64,000 nucleotides of DNA from Costus lasius (Eukaryota > Streptophyta > Magnoliopsida > Zingiberales > Costaceae): NCBI GenBank assembly GCA_027563935.2, contig CM050454.1, forward strand, positions 20,767,501 to 20,831,500. The letters are read 5' to 3'. A program made the translations under genes and the position numbers. Shown piece after piece: positions 1 to 9,625 of the stretch. How positions within the stretch are numbered: position 1 is the first letter of the stretch; the number at the start of each line of letters is the position of its first letter. The notes beneath the pieces were generated by a model, which had not been told where the DNA came from, did not search any database, and saw nothing but the letters and a program-made list of their open reading frames with translations.

Positions 1-286
1 GTCTCTTCAAGGTGCCTCTTCAAGGTGGCGCCATTCATTAACATCTTTTATTAAGTCCACATTCATGAATGTGTTTCATTAATGCTCATTCATGAATGTC
101 TCCTCATTAATGTATGTTCATGAATGTTCTCTTGATGGCATTTGATGGCGTGTGTCTCCTTGTTTGGTGCTGCAGACACCTGTTTGAGCTGAGACTTCTC
201 GGACTTCTCCCTCTGGCCCTGGGGGGTCTTTCCAGGTATCGTCCGAGGCTGGTGGGGAGTCCCATGAGGTGGTCCTGACTTTGTCA
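1..286 (-). repeat. GYP-1 3' LTR, partial (cut by window edge)
   Basis: This stretch matches 5723-6009 almost base for base, so it is one of the two LTRs of the gypsy element read on the minus strand. The LTR ends in TCA at 286 (TGA on the element strand), directly next to the purine-rich tract. Only the first 286 bases in element orientation are present; about 720 more should lie left of the window. The pol reading frame continues into it as far as 118. Confidence 0.93.
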
Positions 287-972
287 ATTCCCCCGGGGTG
301 GGGAGAATTCTCCTCCGGAGAATAAGAGCTCGTCATGGCAGAAGGGCGGTCGCCTTCAGGAAGAGGCGCATGGTAGGGCAGCAGATCCGCGATGTTGAAG
401 ACGGGGCTGATGAGAGAATCCTCGGGCAGGTCGAGGACATAAGCGTTGCTGCCAACCCGCCGCAGAACCGTATAGGGGCCGTCGCAGCGTGCTTGGAGCT
501 TCCAGTTGGCTCTAGACCTCAAACGCTCAGGGTGGATTCGCACAAGCACTCGCTCACCAACCTCAAAGTGATGTGGCCTACGGTGCTCATTGGCCTCAGC
601 AGCATACCGTGTATTGCTCAAGAAAATTCGGCGGCGAATCTCATCATGTAAACCTGAAAGATGCAACGCAAATGTATGAGCAGACTCATGGTGGGAAGGA
701 TGAGCGGGGAAATTATGCATGTCTAGAGGCTTGCGAGGTTGGTGCCCAAGAATGACCTGGAAAGGACTCAGACCGGTAGACCGATTGAAGGCGCTATTAT
801 ACGCAAACTCCGTGATGGGAAGATGCTCAGCCCAATTGCGTGGGAAGTCGCCAGCTAAGCACCGTAAGAGGTTGGCCAAACTACGATTCACCACCTCGGT
901 TTGACCGTCCGTCTGCGGATGGTAGGCCGAGGAATACTTGAGAGTGGAGCTAAGTAGGGACCACAGGGACCT
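118..972 (-). pseudogene. pol: GYP-1 integrase C-terminal part (Ty3/gypsy pol)
   Basis: The open frame from 894 to 118 continues the integrase of 973-2082 in the same frame; a TAG stop near 971-973 separates them. It shows the end of the integrase core (TEFAYNSAFNRST), then the C-terminal DNA-binding fold (GPYTVLRRVGSNAYVLDLP, then FNIADLLPY). No classical chromodomain is recognisable. The last 56 or so codons pass the polypurine tract (287-304) and lie inside the 3' LTR. Chromoviruses of the CRM type are known for integrase tails overlapping the LTR, so this supports, without proving, a CRM-like assignment. Enzymatic role: inserting the cDNA copy into the genome. This copy is broken by the upstream stop. 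Confidence 0.85.
287..304 (-). other. GYP-1 polypurine tract
   Basis: On the element strand the bases just before the 3' LTR read as a G/A-rich run (CCCCGGGGGAAT next to TGACA). This is the expected place for the plus-strand primer. It is not a pure purine run, so the exact limits are uncertain. Confidence 0.6.
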
Positions 973-2250
973 CTAGAAGTGTCCCACAAACCGAGGGTCA
1001 CGGTCGGACACAATGGTCAAGGGGAGACCATGTAGGCGGACAATCTCTTTGACGAAGAGATGTGCAATGCATGAAGCATCAGCCGTTTTGGAACACGGCA
1101 CAAAGTGTGCCATCTTAGAGAAGCGATCCACGACAACGAAGATGGAGTCATGGCGCGAGGCCGTGCGAGGTAAGCCTAGAACAAAGTCCATGCTAATGTC
1201 GAGCCATGGACCCTTAGGAACGGGCAGCGGGGTGTACAACCTGGTGTTGGCAGGGCAGGGCTTGGCACGCTGACACGTACCACAATGGCGGACGACCCGT
1301 TCAACATCCCTACGAAGGGTGGGCCAGAAGAAATGATCTTCGGCCAAACCCAGGGTCTTGTCACGACCATGGTGACCAGTGGCACCTCCCGCATGAAGTT
1401 CAATCAAGAGATGCTCGCGAAGGGACGAGCGGGGAACACAGAGTCGGTTACCGTACACAAGGAAGCCGTCGTGTAAACGGTAACGCGAGTCTAGTGGGTC
1501 ATCAGCAAGGAGCCGGGCAAGAATGGGGCCAAAGTCAGGATAGTCTGCATTCTCATCGCGGATGTGGTCCAGGGTGGGAATTGAGGTGGACATAACACAC
1601 AGTAAGGGCTGGACACGGCTGAGCGCGTCAACCACGACGTTTTCCTTGCCAACCTTGTGAGTGATCACAAAGGTATATTGCTGAAGGAACTCGACCCACT
1701 TCACATGGCGAGGGGCAAGCTTCTTTTGCGCATTGAGGAACGAGAGGGCCTGATGGTTGCTAAATAGGACAAACTCCTTATGTAGGAGGTAGTGTCGCCA
1801 TTGTCGGAGGGACTGAACGATGGCGTAGAATTCCTTATCGTATGTCGAGTACCGTTGGCGCACCTTGTTCAACTTCTTGCTAAAGAAGGCGACGGGGTGC
1901 TCCTCCTGACTAAGAGTGCCACCGATGCCGGTACCGGAGGCATTGCAGGCGACTTCGAAGACCTTCGAGAAATTGGGTAGGCGAAGGACAAGGGTCGACG
2001 TCATGATATCCTTAAGCGCTAGGAAGGCACGTCTAGTAGTAGGGGTCCACGAGAACGCCTCATGCTTGGTGCAGGCCGTCATAGGGGCAGCAATGGTGCT
2101 AAAACCCTTAATGAATCAGTCATAGAAGGCGGCAAGGCCGAGAAAGCTACGGACCTCGGTGACAGATTTCGGTTCAGGCCATTGGCGAATGGCCTCAATC
2201 TTAGCAAGGTCAACCATGAGGCCTTGGTTAGACACGATGAACCCAAGGAA
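973..2250 (-). pseudogene. pol: GYP-1 RNase H and integrase core (Ty3/gypsy pol)
   Basis: The open frame 2082-973 begins inside RNase H (ACNASGTGIGG, then SNHQALSFL and VVDALSR) and runs into integrase: zinc-binding module with HCGTCQRAK, then the catalytic core with SMDFVLGLP and IVSDRDPRF. RNase H followed by integrase in this order is diagnostic of Ty3/gypsy rather than Ty1/copia. The frame is the same as the RT segment at 2251-3072; a TAG at 2251-2253 separates them. In RNase H an Asn stands where the first catalytic Asp is normal. The integrase is cut by a TAG near 971. The product is therefore inactive as written. Confidence 0.9.
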
Positions 2251-3072
2251 CTAGACCTGGGGTTCAAGAAAAGAGAACTTCTTGGCATTGAGGAACAAGC
2301 GTTCCTGTCGCAAGAGGTCGAAGGTCAAGTGCAAGTGGGCGAGGTGGTCATCGCGGGTGTGACTATAAATGAGGATATCATCAAAGTAAACGACGAGGAA
2401 CTTCCCCATGTAGGGGCGAAGGACCTGGCTCATGAGACTCATAAAGGTCGACGGAGCGTTGGTGAGACCAAAGGGCATGACAAGCCACTCGTAGAGGCCG
2501 TCCTTCGTCTTGAAGGCCGTCTTCCACTCATCGCCCTCGCGGATGCGGACTTGGTGGTAGCTGCTCCGGAGGTCAAGCTTGGAGAACCAGCAGGCAACGG
2601 ATATGAGGTCGAGCATATCGTCAAGGCGCGGGATAGGGAACCAGTACTTCACCGTGATGCGATTGATTGTGCGGCAATCAATACACATCCGCCATGAACC
2701 ATCCTTCTTAGGGGTAAGAAGGGCCAGGACGGCGCAGGGGCTAAGGCTCTCACGGATGAAGCCTTTGGACAGAAGATCGTCCACTTGCCGCTTGAGCTCC
2801 GTGTGCTCAGTGGGGTTAAGGCGGTGGTGTGGCAGGTTGGGCAAAGATGCCCCAAGGACGAGGTCGATGACATGCTGAATGTCGCGGGCCGGGGGAAGAC
2901 CAACAGGAAGGTCAACGGGGGAGATGTCTGAGAACTTAGAGAGCAAGGCTGAAACCTCCGCCGGCAAAGGGGTCAGTGGGATTGGCGGTGCAGGTGAAAC
3001 CTCACGCACCATCAGCGCATAGATGGTCTTCGGACTCATGGGCCTCAGAGACGAGAGAGCTAGGTCGAACAA
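2251..3072 (-). pseudogene. pol: GYP-1 reverse transcriptase (Ty3/gypsy pol)
   Basis: A 273-codon open frame covers most RT blocks: [17 protein letters not shown], the segment [15 protein letters not shown] with the first catalytic Asp, [13 protein letters not shown], and the catalytic YFDDILIYS box near residue 235. It copies element RNA into cDNA in the virus-like particle. Upstream it joins the protease linker in another frame near 3229, and it ends at a TAG at 2251. The YFDD box and the phrase [11 protein letters not shown] identify the Ty3/gypsy superfamily. CRM-like chromovirus is my best lineage guess. Confidence 0.93.
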
Positions 3073-3657
3073 GGGTCACAAGCTCAGGGACCGAGTGGGC
3101 CGGTGGAGTGGTAGTCACAATGCCCTTGGATGTGGAGGCCCGCAACTCCTTGGGCGGAGCCGGGGTCAGGTAGATCTTACGCCCTCCGTGCTGGAAGACG
3201 TAGGTGTTGGACCGGCCGTAGTGAATCACGTCACGGTCGTAGAGCCAAGGTCAGCCCAGGAGAACATGGGCCACGTCCATGGACGTGACATCGCATAGTC
3301 GCCGAAGTAGATGGGCACCTGACAGCGATGGGTGATGGGGAGACTCGACGCGTCAACCCAAGCAATGGAGTAGGGTCGAGGATGTGGCACCAAGGGGAGG
3401 CCAAAGCGGGTGACAGCGGTGCGTAACACGACATTAAAGCTGCTGCCTTCGTCGATAACTATCTTACACGAGTGCCCGTTACACTTAATATAAGTGTAAA
3501 AGATACTCGTACGCTTCCAGTCCTCGGATGGAGGGGGGGGGGGGGGTTTGGACAAGAGTGCAGCGGACAACGCCCAAGGTGGGTCGAGGGCTTGACTCCT
3601 CATCGGAATAACACTGAGGGCCGACCTCTTGGGCTGGTGGAGGCCCAAGGGAGGCAA
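3073..3657 (-). pseudogene. pol: GYP-1 aspartic protease region and linker to RT
   Basis: The frame 3657-3226 carries a retropepsin-like segment (CKIVIDEGSSFNVV) with Asp-Glu-Gly where Asp-Ser/Thr-Gly is usual, followed by a plausible flap and GRPW-like end. The reading frame then shifts near 3229-3240 into a second frame running to 3002 (IHYGRSNTYVFQHGG), which is the normal linker into RT. A run of 14 G on the plus strand at 3533-3546 (poly-Pro in the protein) lies just before the protease. The protease would cleave the polyprotein. The altered active-site triad and frameshift make this copy non-functional. Confidence 0.75.
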
Positions 3658-3959
3658 CGGGTGGAGGGTGAGGGTCGCGCGGTGCGGGCGCGATGTGCAG
3701 GGACCTACCGCGCTAGGTGGGGCAGTCTCGATTGAAGTGTCCGGCCTGACTACAGTGGCGGCAGGGACTAGGGGGAACAGCAGCTAGAGGCGCCTTGCCC
3801 TTCTCATCCCAAGTGAGATGGGGCGCAGGTGCCTCGCGCAGAGCATCACGCGGAGGTCGTCGGGGACCTGTGTGCTAAGGACGTGAGGGTGCCTCATGGC
3901 GGGGAGCTGGGGCCGGCACCGGGGGGGGGGGGGGGCGGGGGGGGGGGGGGGGGGCGGGG
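3533..3959. repeat. Two long poly-G tracts inside GYP-1 gag/PR
   Basis: The plus strand has a run of 14 G at 3533-3546. A near-continuous run lies at 3921-3959: 15 G, one C, 18 G, one C, 4 G. They encode polyproline on the minus strand. Run length here is unreliable in sequencing and can change the reading frame. Confidence 0.95.
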
Positions 3960-4879
3960 ACCGGGTGTCGCAGGGGAGTGGACTTGCCGCGTTGATGCTG
4001 CGAGCGCAAGTCGCGCTCGATCTCGCGAGCGTGGTGCAAGACAAGGACGATCGAGTCCAGCCCGTAAGACGGGAAGGCGCGTCGGATGTCCTCGCGGAAC
4101 CCGCACTTGTACCTAGATAGGGTGAACTCGGGATCTTCCTTAAGATTATAGCGGATGCTGAGTTCATCGAAGCGAGTGTGGTACTCGTCGATGGAGTTGT
4201 ACCCCTGTGAAATGGCACAGTAGGCGTCGAGGAGACGCTGGCGGTGAGTGGGAGGGACATACTTCTCCTTAAGACGATAGCACATTTCCTCCCACCGGGT
4301 GATGGGGGGAATGCGCTGGTCGACTAGCTGACGTTCAACATTCGTCCAGTACAACCAGGCAGGGCTGGCAAGTAAGAGGCGAACGTAGCTAACCCGAAGG
4401 TGGTCGGCCATATCACTCCACACAAAATAACTTTCCACGGCTGCGACCCAGTCGAGGAAGTCATTGGGATCCAAGCTACCCTTAAAGATAGGAGGGTCAA
4501 TGCGCATGAGCCGGCGGACCTCGTCTTCCTCGCGGCTACACTGGATGGGACGTCGTGGGGGAGGAACGTCCTCCGCCCACGCGGATTCATCACCAAATGG
4601 GTCATAGCGAGGTGACGCGTTGGCACACATCTGCATGGGGGCCAACGGAGGGGGAACGCTAAGTGAGGGCGACGCCTCAGTGGGCTTAGCTTTTAGTTCC
4701 ATGACTTGGTCCGTGAGGTGTTGGATCGATGACATTAGACGCTGAAACATCACCTCCATCGCTTCCAAGCGTGTGGACAGCGACTCAACCGACTCTACCC
4801 TAGACAGAATACTCTCTTTGGTCGAAACGGGCACTTGGGTAGGGGGGTTATGATATGATGTTCCTGATCTGGTTGTCAT
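3658..4879 (-). pseudogene. gag: GYP-1 gag (capsid and nucleocapsid), frameshifted
   Basis: The ATG at 4879 is the first in the frame after the primer site. It opens a 334-codon ORF: an N-terminal helical part, then a retrotransposon-gag core (DPNDFLDWVAAVESYF, RLKEKYVPPTHRQRLLDAY, GYNSIDEYHTRFDEL). The ORF then runs into a poly-Pro stretch encoded by long C runs (plus-strand G runs at 3921-3959) and stops at 3875. The CCHC zinc knuckle (CRHCSQAGHFNRDC) lies further on at 3722-3763, in the frame of the gag start but beyond the stop. Homopolymer slippage, in the genome or in the assembly, is the likely cause of the break. Confidence 0.88.
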
Positions 4880-4987
4880 GATGTGGGTATGGTGCGACTA
4901 TGCAATGCGGAAGAAGAAAAAGAAGAAACCAATATGATATGACGCAAGAGACCGGCGGAGCTAGACAAGAGTTAGCTCCTAATCTGC

Positions 4988-4998
4988 CTCTGATACCA
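4988..4998 (-). other. GYP-1 primer binding site (tRNA-iMet)
   Basis: The minus strand reads TGGTATCAGAG, matching the 3' end complement of plant initiator-Met tRNA. Five bases separate it from the LTR edge at 5004. Confidence 0.9.
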
Positions 4999-5345
4999 AA
5001 AACTGACGCAGCGGATGAATAGGTTGGGGGTCCTTAGATCAGTACACTAAGGTGGTTGAGACGATGATGCGAAAAACGTGGGAGGTCGTAAGACGAGGGA
5101 AGAAGAAACGTGCGATACGGGGAAAATCTGAGAAAATCGACGAAATTCGTGCCGCGCAACGTGACTTGCTTGAGAAATACCGATAGCCGAGAAAACCAGG
5201 GCACGATGCTACAATGGAAATTACTTACCTAACTCGTAGAGCCAACTTTCGAGCATGCACGTGCGCACGGAACCTTTACGGGGCTGTGGAAGCAGAGCGT
5301 TGCGAGTCCTCGGCCGGGTCAGAGAGGAGGGCGAGGAGTCTTGAG

Positions 5346-5449
5346 GGTAGACGAAGGGCTAGGCTCCCTAGAGGTAGGCAAGGGCTAGGCGCCCTAGAGG
5401 TAGGCAAGGGTTAGGCGCCCTAGAGGAAGGCAAGGGCTAGGCGCCCAAG
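5346..5449. repeat. 26-bp minisatellite in GYP-1 LTR
   Basis: About four head-to-tail copies of a unit around GGCAAGGGCTAGGCGCCCTA are visible, for example at 5371, 5397 and 5423. The other LTR cannot be compared because that part lies outside the window. Confidence 0.9.
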
Positions 5450-5662
5450 TTGAAAACAATCCTTGAAGGCAAAGATCGGCACCCGGAGTGATGGGAGGCG
5501 CTTCGGCGACCAAATTTGATTGAAGCACAAAACGATTACAAGACAAGGGACCCTAGGCGAGAACCCTTGGAGTTTAAAGTGGACTAGATGCTACTACAAA
5601 GCTTGAAATTCTCACACCAAAAAACTAACTCCCCCAAGAGAACCCATCTCTCTTACATAGAC

Positions 5663-5749
5663 TTCAAGGTGTCTCCTCAAAATGTCTCTTCAAAGTGTCT
5701 CTTCAAAGTGTCTCTTCAAAATGTCTCTTCAAGGTGCCTCTTCAAGGTG
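5663..5749. repeat. 13-bp minisatellite in GYP-1 LTR
   Basis: At least six tandem copies of GTCTCTTCAAART-like units are present. The last two copies are also seen at 1-27 of the partial 3' LTR. Confidence 0.9.
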
Positions 5750-6009
5750 GCGCCATTCATTAACATCTTTTATTAAGTCCACATTCATGAATGTGTTTCA
5801 TTAATGCTCATTCATGAATGTCTCCTCATTAATGTATGTTCATGAATGTTCTCTTGATGGCGTTTGATGGCGTGTGTCTCCTTGTTTGGTGCTGCAGACA
5901 CCTATTTGAGCTGAGACTTCTGGGACTTCTCCCTCTGGCCCTGGGGGGTCTTTCTAGGTATCGTCCAAGGCTGGTGGGGGGGTCCCATGAGGTGGTCCTG
6001 ACTCCGTCA

Positions 6010-7624
6010 ACGGTACTGCCATAATTTTTGAGCGCTGCCGTATTTTGGGACGATTTTGTACAGAAAGTTTCGCATAAATTATGGCCCTGCTGTAATGAAA
6101 ATCATGGGCCTGAATTTGGGTTCAAATTCATACAGAAAGTTTGGCGGATTTTACGGTGCTGCCATAATGAAAATTACGGGCCATATTTCGAGTCGATTTT
6201 TCACCCGAGAGATTTTAAGAAAATACAGCACTACCATAATGAATATTATGGTACCGTAATTCTAGGTAATTTCTAAATCGAGAATTTCTGCTAAAATTAT
6301 GGCACTACCGTAATGGTTTTCACGGCTGTAATTGTAACCCAGACCCGCGATTGTCATAGACTATTTGAAGCCCGATTCTTGCACGGATGATTGCGGATGA
6401 TCCAGGCCATCAATTGGAGATCCGTAAAAAGGAAAATTCTCGTCAGATCGAGGAGAGGAGACACACATGAAAAGCCCTAATTTTCATCCATGATCAGGAG
6501 AGAATTGGAGATTTTCACCGTCGCCCTAGGTTTCACCGCCATGAAGTGTACAGTGCATCTCCGGTCGTGATACTTAAGGGGAAGCTTCGCCTGGAGGGGG
6601 AGAACATACCCCAGAAGTTTCAGAGTGAAAGGAGATCGATCAGAGGAGAAATTAACAAAGAAATCATCGCCTGCACTGTCCACCGAGCAAATTACGGTTG
6701 TAATTTTCATTACAGCCGTGGTGTGTTTAGTAATTTCTTCTTTCTCTTTGATTTTTGATCAATCTAAACCATGGATTATTGCAATTCTTCGACCATGCTA
6801 GCTTAAACACTTTTTGGGACATGGGGGAGTAATCCTCTAAATTTCTTAATGACTAGATTATTTTTACTTTCGCCAAGATGATTTTACTATGATAATTCTA
6901 CTTATGTGATGCTTGTTTTTAATTCTCCGTAGATTCATATTAATTAGCATAATATAGAGTTTTTGTGATATGAATTGAAAAGTGAATTGCGAAAACTTGG
7001 AACCCTAGAATTGAATGTTATGAACTCATCGTAAGAAATTAGGTCTGTTCCCATTTCTTGATTTTAGAAGTATATTGCCATGTTGATAATCTGAATCTAA
7101 GATTGAGTTATTGAAATAAACATGATGTTACTGTGAGAAATCAAGTATCAGATTGTTGGAGAACCTTAAGTAGAACCTGTGAAAATTATAGTATGAAAGT
7201 ATGTAGTTTTCATTTGAGATAATTGACTTAGGATTTGGATGCACGAAAGTGAACTTTGAGTTTTTTTGTCAATGATTTACTTATATTTAATATTAAATAA
7301 ATTTTGCATGAGAGTGAGAGTTAGTTCTTTGTAAATTGTCTGTGCGAGAGCGAGATGATTTCTTTTTGAAGTAAATTATATCTTTATCATAATAAAATTA
7401 AAGTGACGAACCTCTATTTATATCTAGTCATGGAAATTAAGGTGGATGAAACCCTAGTCTCAGTCTCTCTCTTTGAGATTTTCGTGTAGCTTTCGATTGT
7501 TTGCTTCATATTTTCGACTGCCTAGCTAGTGAGAAATTGATTATTCGGTAGTTGACAAACGAGGTATCTGTGGTTCGATATCTTAATTATTACTTCGAGT
7601 ATCCGTGCACTTGCAGACACAACA
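6010..7624 (+). repeat. Athila-family LTR in plus orientation, 5'-truncated by GYP-1
   Basis: The sequence is the reverse complement of the LTR family seen at 16613-18512, 54276-56208 and 60674-62355. It shares the terminal block (ACTTCGAGTATCCGTGCACT then GCAGACACAACA at 7624), the block around 7440 with GAAACCCTAGTC, and the hairpin repeats at 6010-6340. It ends cleanly at 7624 without a primer site and abuts PTP-like coding sequence. It is therefore a solo LTR or the 3' LTR of a plus-strand element. Its beginning was displaced to the left of the window by GYP-1. I see no gene in this stretch; the short ORFs are LTR noise. Confidence 0.85.
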
Positions 7625-8024
7625 ATAGCTCTGATGTCTCAGAGCGTGAGGCTCCTCTCGATATTAGCTTGACGGAATGTAATCTGACCATCTGCTTGAT
7701 GCTTAGAATATACATGAGGCTCCATATCTAAGCTACTAAGTAATTCCAGAACTAGGGGAAGGTATGTCTGTGGTGAAATATGGAAGAACTTCTTGGCCAT
7801 GATGTGATCAAACATCCAGAAAACATCATCATAAAGGCTTAAGATCTCTAAGGTACACTTATCAGCAAATTTCGTGTTGACAACACGCCTGGTGAGTAGT
7901 TGATTGTATCTTGTTTCTTGTATCTCATCCCTGAATACAATCCAATAAGGATTTGGAGGTGAAGGTGTGGAAGATTCAGCTAGGCCCTTTCTTTTTTTTA
8001 TACCACTTGCTTCCTTGGTGCCAT
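7625..8024 (-). pseudogene. ATH-1 PTP/ATHILA-ORF-like protein, N-terminal fragment
   Basis: Reading leftwards from the ATG at 8022-8024 (MAPRKQVV) this is homologous to 60300-60673 of ATH-2. Shared peptides include FRDEIQE, RRVVNTK, LYDDVFWMFD and PQTYLPLVLE. I relate it to the putative plant transposon protein / ATHILA ORF family often carried by Athila elements; its biochemical role is unknown. A frameshift follows codon 8. The rest of the gene is cut off by the plus-oriented LTR ending at 7624. It lies 3' of integrase, where Athila elements may carry an env-like gene. Confidence 0.7.
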
Positions 8025-8980
8025 TTCAGATCCAAGTAGTATAATGTAAAAGCTGGAAAAACATATTGCGTTACCAACTGAAATAGGGCTGAGTGTAGAT
8101 TCCAAATGCAGCTCACAGATCTGAACTTTCTGGTTGAAATCAATCCTCCAAACGTCTTCAAAAAAGTATTTCTCTCCTTTACGAAACTTCTGGAAGCAAG
8201 AATTAGCTCTGGCAAAGCTCCATTGACAAAAAACTAAAAAGGCAGAAGCTTGGCTGACAAACATTGCAAAAACCAGATTGAAGCTTGAAAACGCCGGAAT
8301 GTAGGCCGGAGATAGTTGGAAAGAGTCGCTAGAGGGTTTGGGAAGCAAAGATGGACTAAAATCGAAGAGGTGGCACCAAATTGAGAGAAACCACGGGTGA
8401 AAAACCCTAAACCACGGCAGCAAAATCGTGTAGGGCCAGCAAAATTACGACTGTAATTTATATTACGGCACTGCCATAAAATGCTCGGTAACAAAATCAC
8501 TCAAAATCATGGCCATAAACAAAATTACAGCACCTTCGTATAAATTTTTAGGAAAATCCTCAAAACAAAAGTACGCCCGTAAAAATAATTACAGCACTGC
8601 CGTAATATGTTCTATAAGAAAATTGCTCCAAAATACGGGCGTGATAAAAATTACGGTACCACTATAAAAAATGTTTTTTTTTCAAAAAATCAATAAAATC
8701 ACGGGTGTAAATATTTGACATCCCTACCATAAAACTCTCTGGAAAGAATCGACTACAAATTACAGACGGTAAAAATAATTACGGTGGTGCCGTAATTTTT
8801 TCTGGTCGAAAGTAATGCAAAATTACGGCCCGTGAAAATAATTATGGTCCTACCATAATATTTCCAAAAATTTCAAAAATTACCGTTTCGTCCTAAAAAT
8901 TAACTTAGAATCACATACAAAAAAGAAAAAGAAAAATTCGTAAGCAAATAAACAAAATAAAAAGTAATCAAACTAAAATG
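8025..8980 (-). other. ATH-1 spacer between integrase and PTP-like ORF
   Basis: No coding region is supported here. Parts match the equivalent spacer of ATH-2 (62364-63580): the leader before the PTP start, and the 5' part with CGTAAT hairpins. Minus-strand ORFs over 8234-8500 are not conserved in ATH-2 and are treated as chance. Confidence 0.75.
8440..8880. repeat. Hairpin minisatellite in ATH-1 spacer
   Basis: Repeated inverted motifs such as TTACGGTGGTGCCGTAA (near 8788) and ATTACAGCACTGCCGTAAT (near 8591) occur in tandem, about 60-75 bp apart. Each has a 6-bp stem and a 5-nt loop. Confidence 0.85.
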
Positions 8981-9045
8981 AGAGTGCTTGGGTTGCCTCC
9001 CAAAAAGTGCTAATTTTTAGGTTATTAACTTGACCCTTCTACACT
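8981..9045 (-). other. Conserved block after Athila pol
   Basis: The minus strand has a block with TTGGGAGGCAACCCAAGCAC, found again at 63590-63655 of ATH-2. In plant Athila/Tat elements a similar block follows the integrase stop. Its function is not known to me. Confidence 0.65.
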
Positions 9046-9054
9046 TAAATCTGA

Positions 9055-9345
9055 TCAAGGCTCCTTGAATTGCATTTTCATTCTTTCTTCGTTCTGTTCC
9101 TCCTTGAAATAATGTTTTATCCTCTGAACATTAACCTTGAATTCCCTTATTTTGTTGCTCCTTATGTCCACAGCTCCATAGGGATAAGTTTTCCGAACCT
9201 AAAAAGGTCCGAACCATCGAGACTTAAGTTTACCAGGAAAGAGTTTTAATCTTGAATTAAATAAAAAAACAGAGTCACCTAGTTGAAATTCTTTTCTGAG
9301 AATGTGTCAATCAATTTCATGCCAAAATTTAGATCAAGTTCCATG
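9055..9345 (-). pseudogene. pol: ATH-1 integrase C-terminus
   Basis: Minus-strand translation gives the C-terminal integrase fold: [35 protein letters not shown], then YPYGAVDI, FKVNVQRIKHYF and a TGA stop at 9055-9057. This is the typical end of Athila/Tat pol. A stop (TAG) interrupts it after GPF. Its N-terminal partner lies at 11883-12345 across an inserted copia fragment; about 150 residues of the core are missing between the two. The exact upstream limit near 9345 is uncertain. Confidence 0.82.
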
Positions 9346-9612
9346 ATGATTTCATAGACCCTATCGGCTGGCAGTTTTGTCAGATCAAGAGACCCGGCCA
9401 GTCCGAAGACACAATGCCCATCCTACTTGACAAAACCTACGTGCGCCTTTGGTCTTAAATCAAGCATAAACGAGATTCAAGTTTTGGCCATAAAGTTGAG
9501 AAGAGAAGATTGGATGAAAAACGCTTTCTAAGTGAAACGCGCATGGATAGAAGAAAAATTTTCCAAAAATTTTTCACACAAGCAAATGTACACCTTGTGT
9601 TTCTCGCAAGTA
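9346..9612 (-). other. Leader remnant of truncated copia element
   Basis: This stretch lies between the Athila integrase remnant and the copia primer site. It has no recognisable coding sequence. It is best read as the start of a copia 5' leader whose body was deleted, and the boundary with Athila DNA is approximate. Confidence 0.5.
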
Positions 9613-9624
9613 GCTCTGATACCA
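9613..9624 (-). other. Primer binding site of truncated copia (tRNA-iMet)
   Basis: The minus strand reads TGGTATCAGAGC, one base from the LTR start at 9626. Confidence 0.88.
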
Positions 9625-9625
9625 C

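Larger units (their letters stand above)
5004..6009 (-). repeat. GYP-1 5' LTR
   Basis: The LTR is 1006 bp, starts TGACG on the plus strand and ends CCGTCA, giving the TG...CA termini. Its last 287 bp duplicate 1-286. Inside are two minisatellites: about four copies of a 26-bp GC-rich unit (5346-5449) and six of a 13-bp unit (about 5663-5749), plus several ATTCATGAATG repeats near 5780-5850. The flank at 6010 (ACGGT) would be the TSD, but the partner lies outside the window. Confidence 0.93.

Noticed and set aside
3226..3657. Programmed frameshift between GYP-1 gag and protease
   Set aside because: Several independent breaks occur in the same region and long homopolymers are present; decay or sequencing error is simpler.
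3896..4120. Glycine-rich ORFs opposite GYP-1 gag
   Set aside because: They are the antisense reading of the poly-C/poly-Pro region in gag.
8234..8500. Minus ORFs upstream of the ATH-1 PTP fragment as an extra gene
   Set aside because: The equivalent region of ATH-2 does not keep these frames, so it is treated as non-coding leader.
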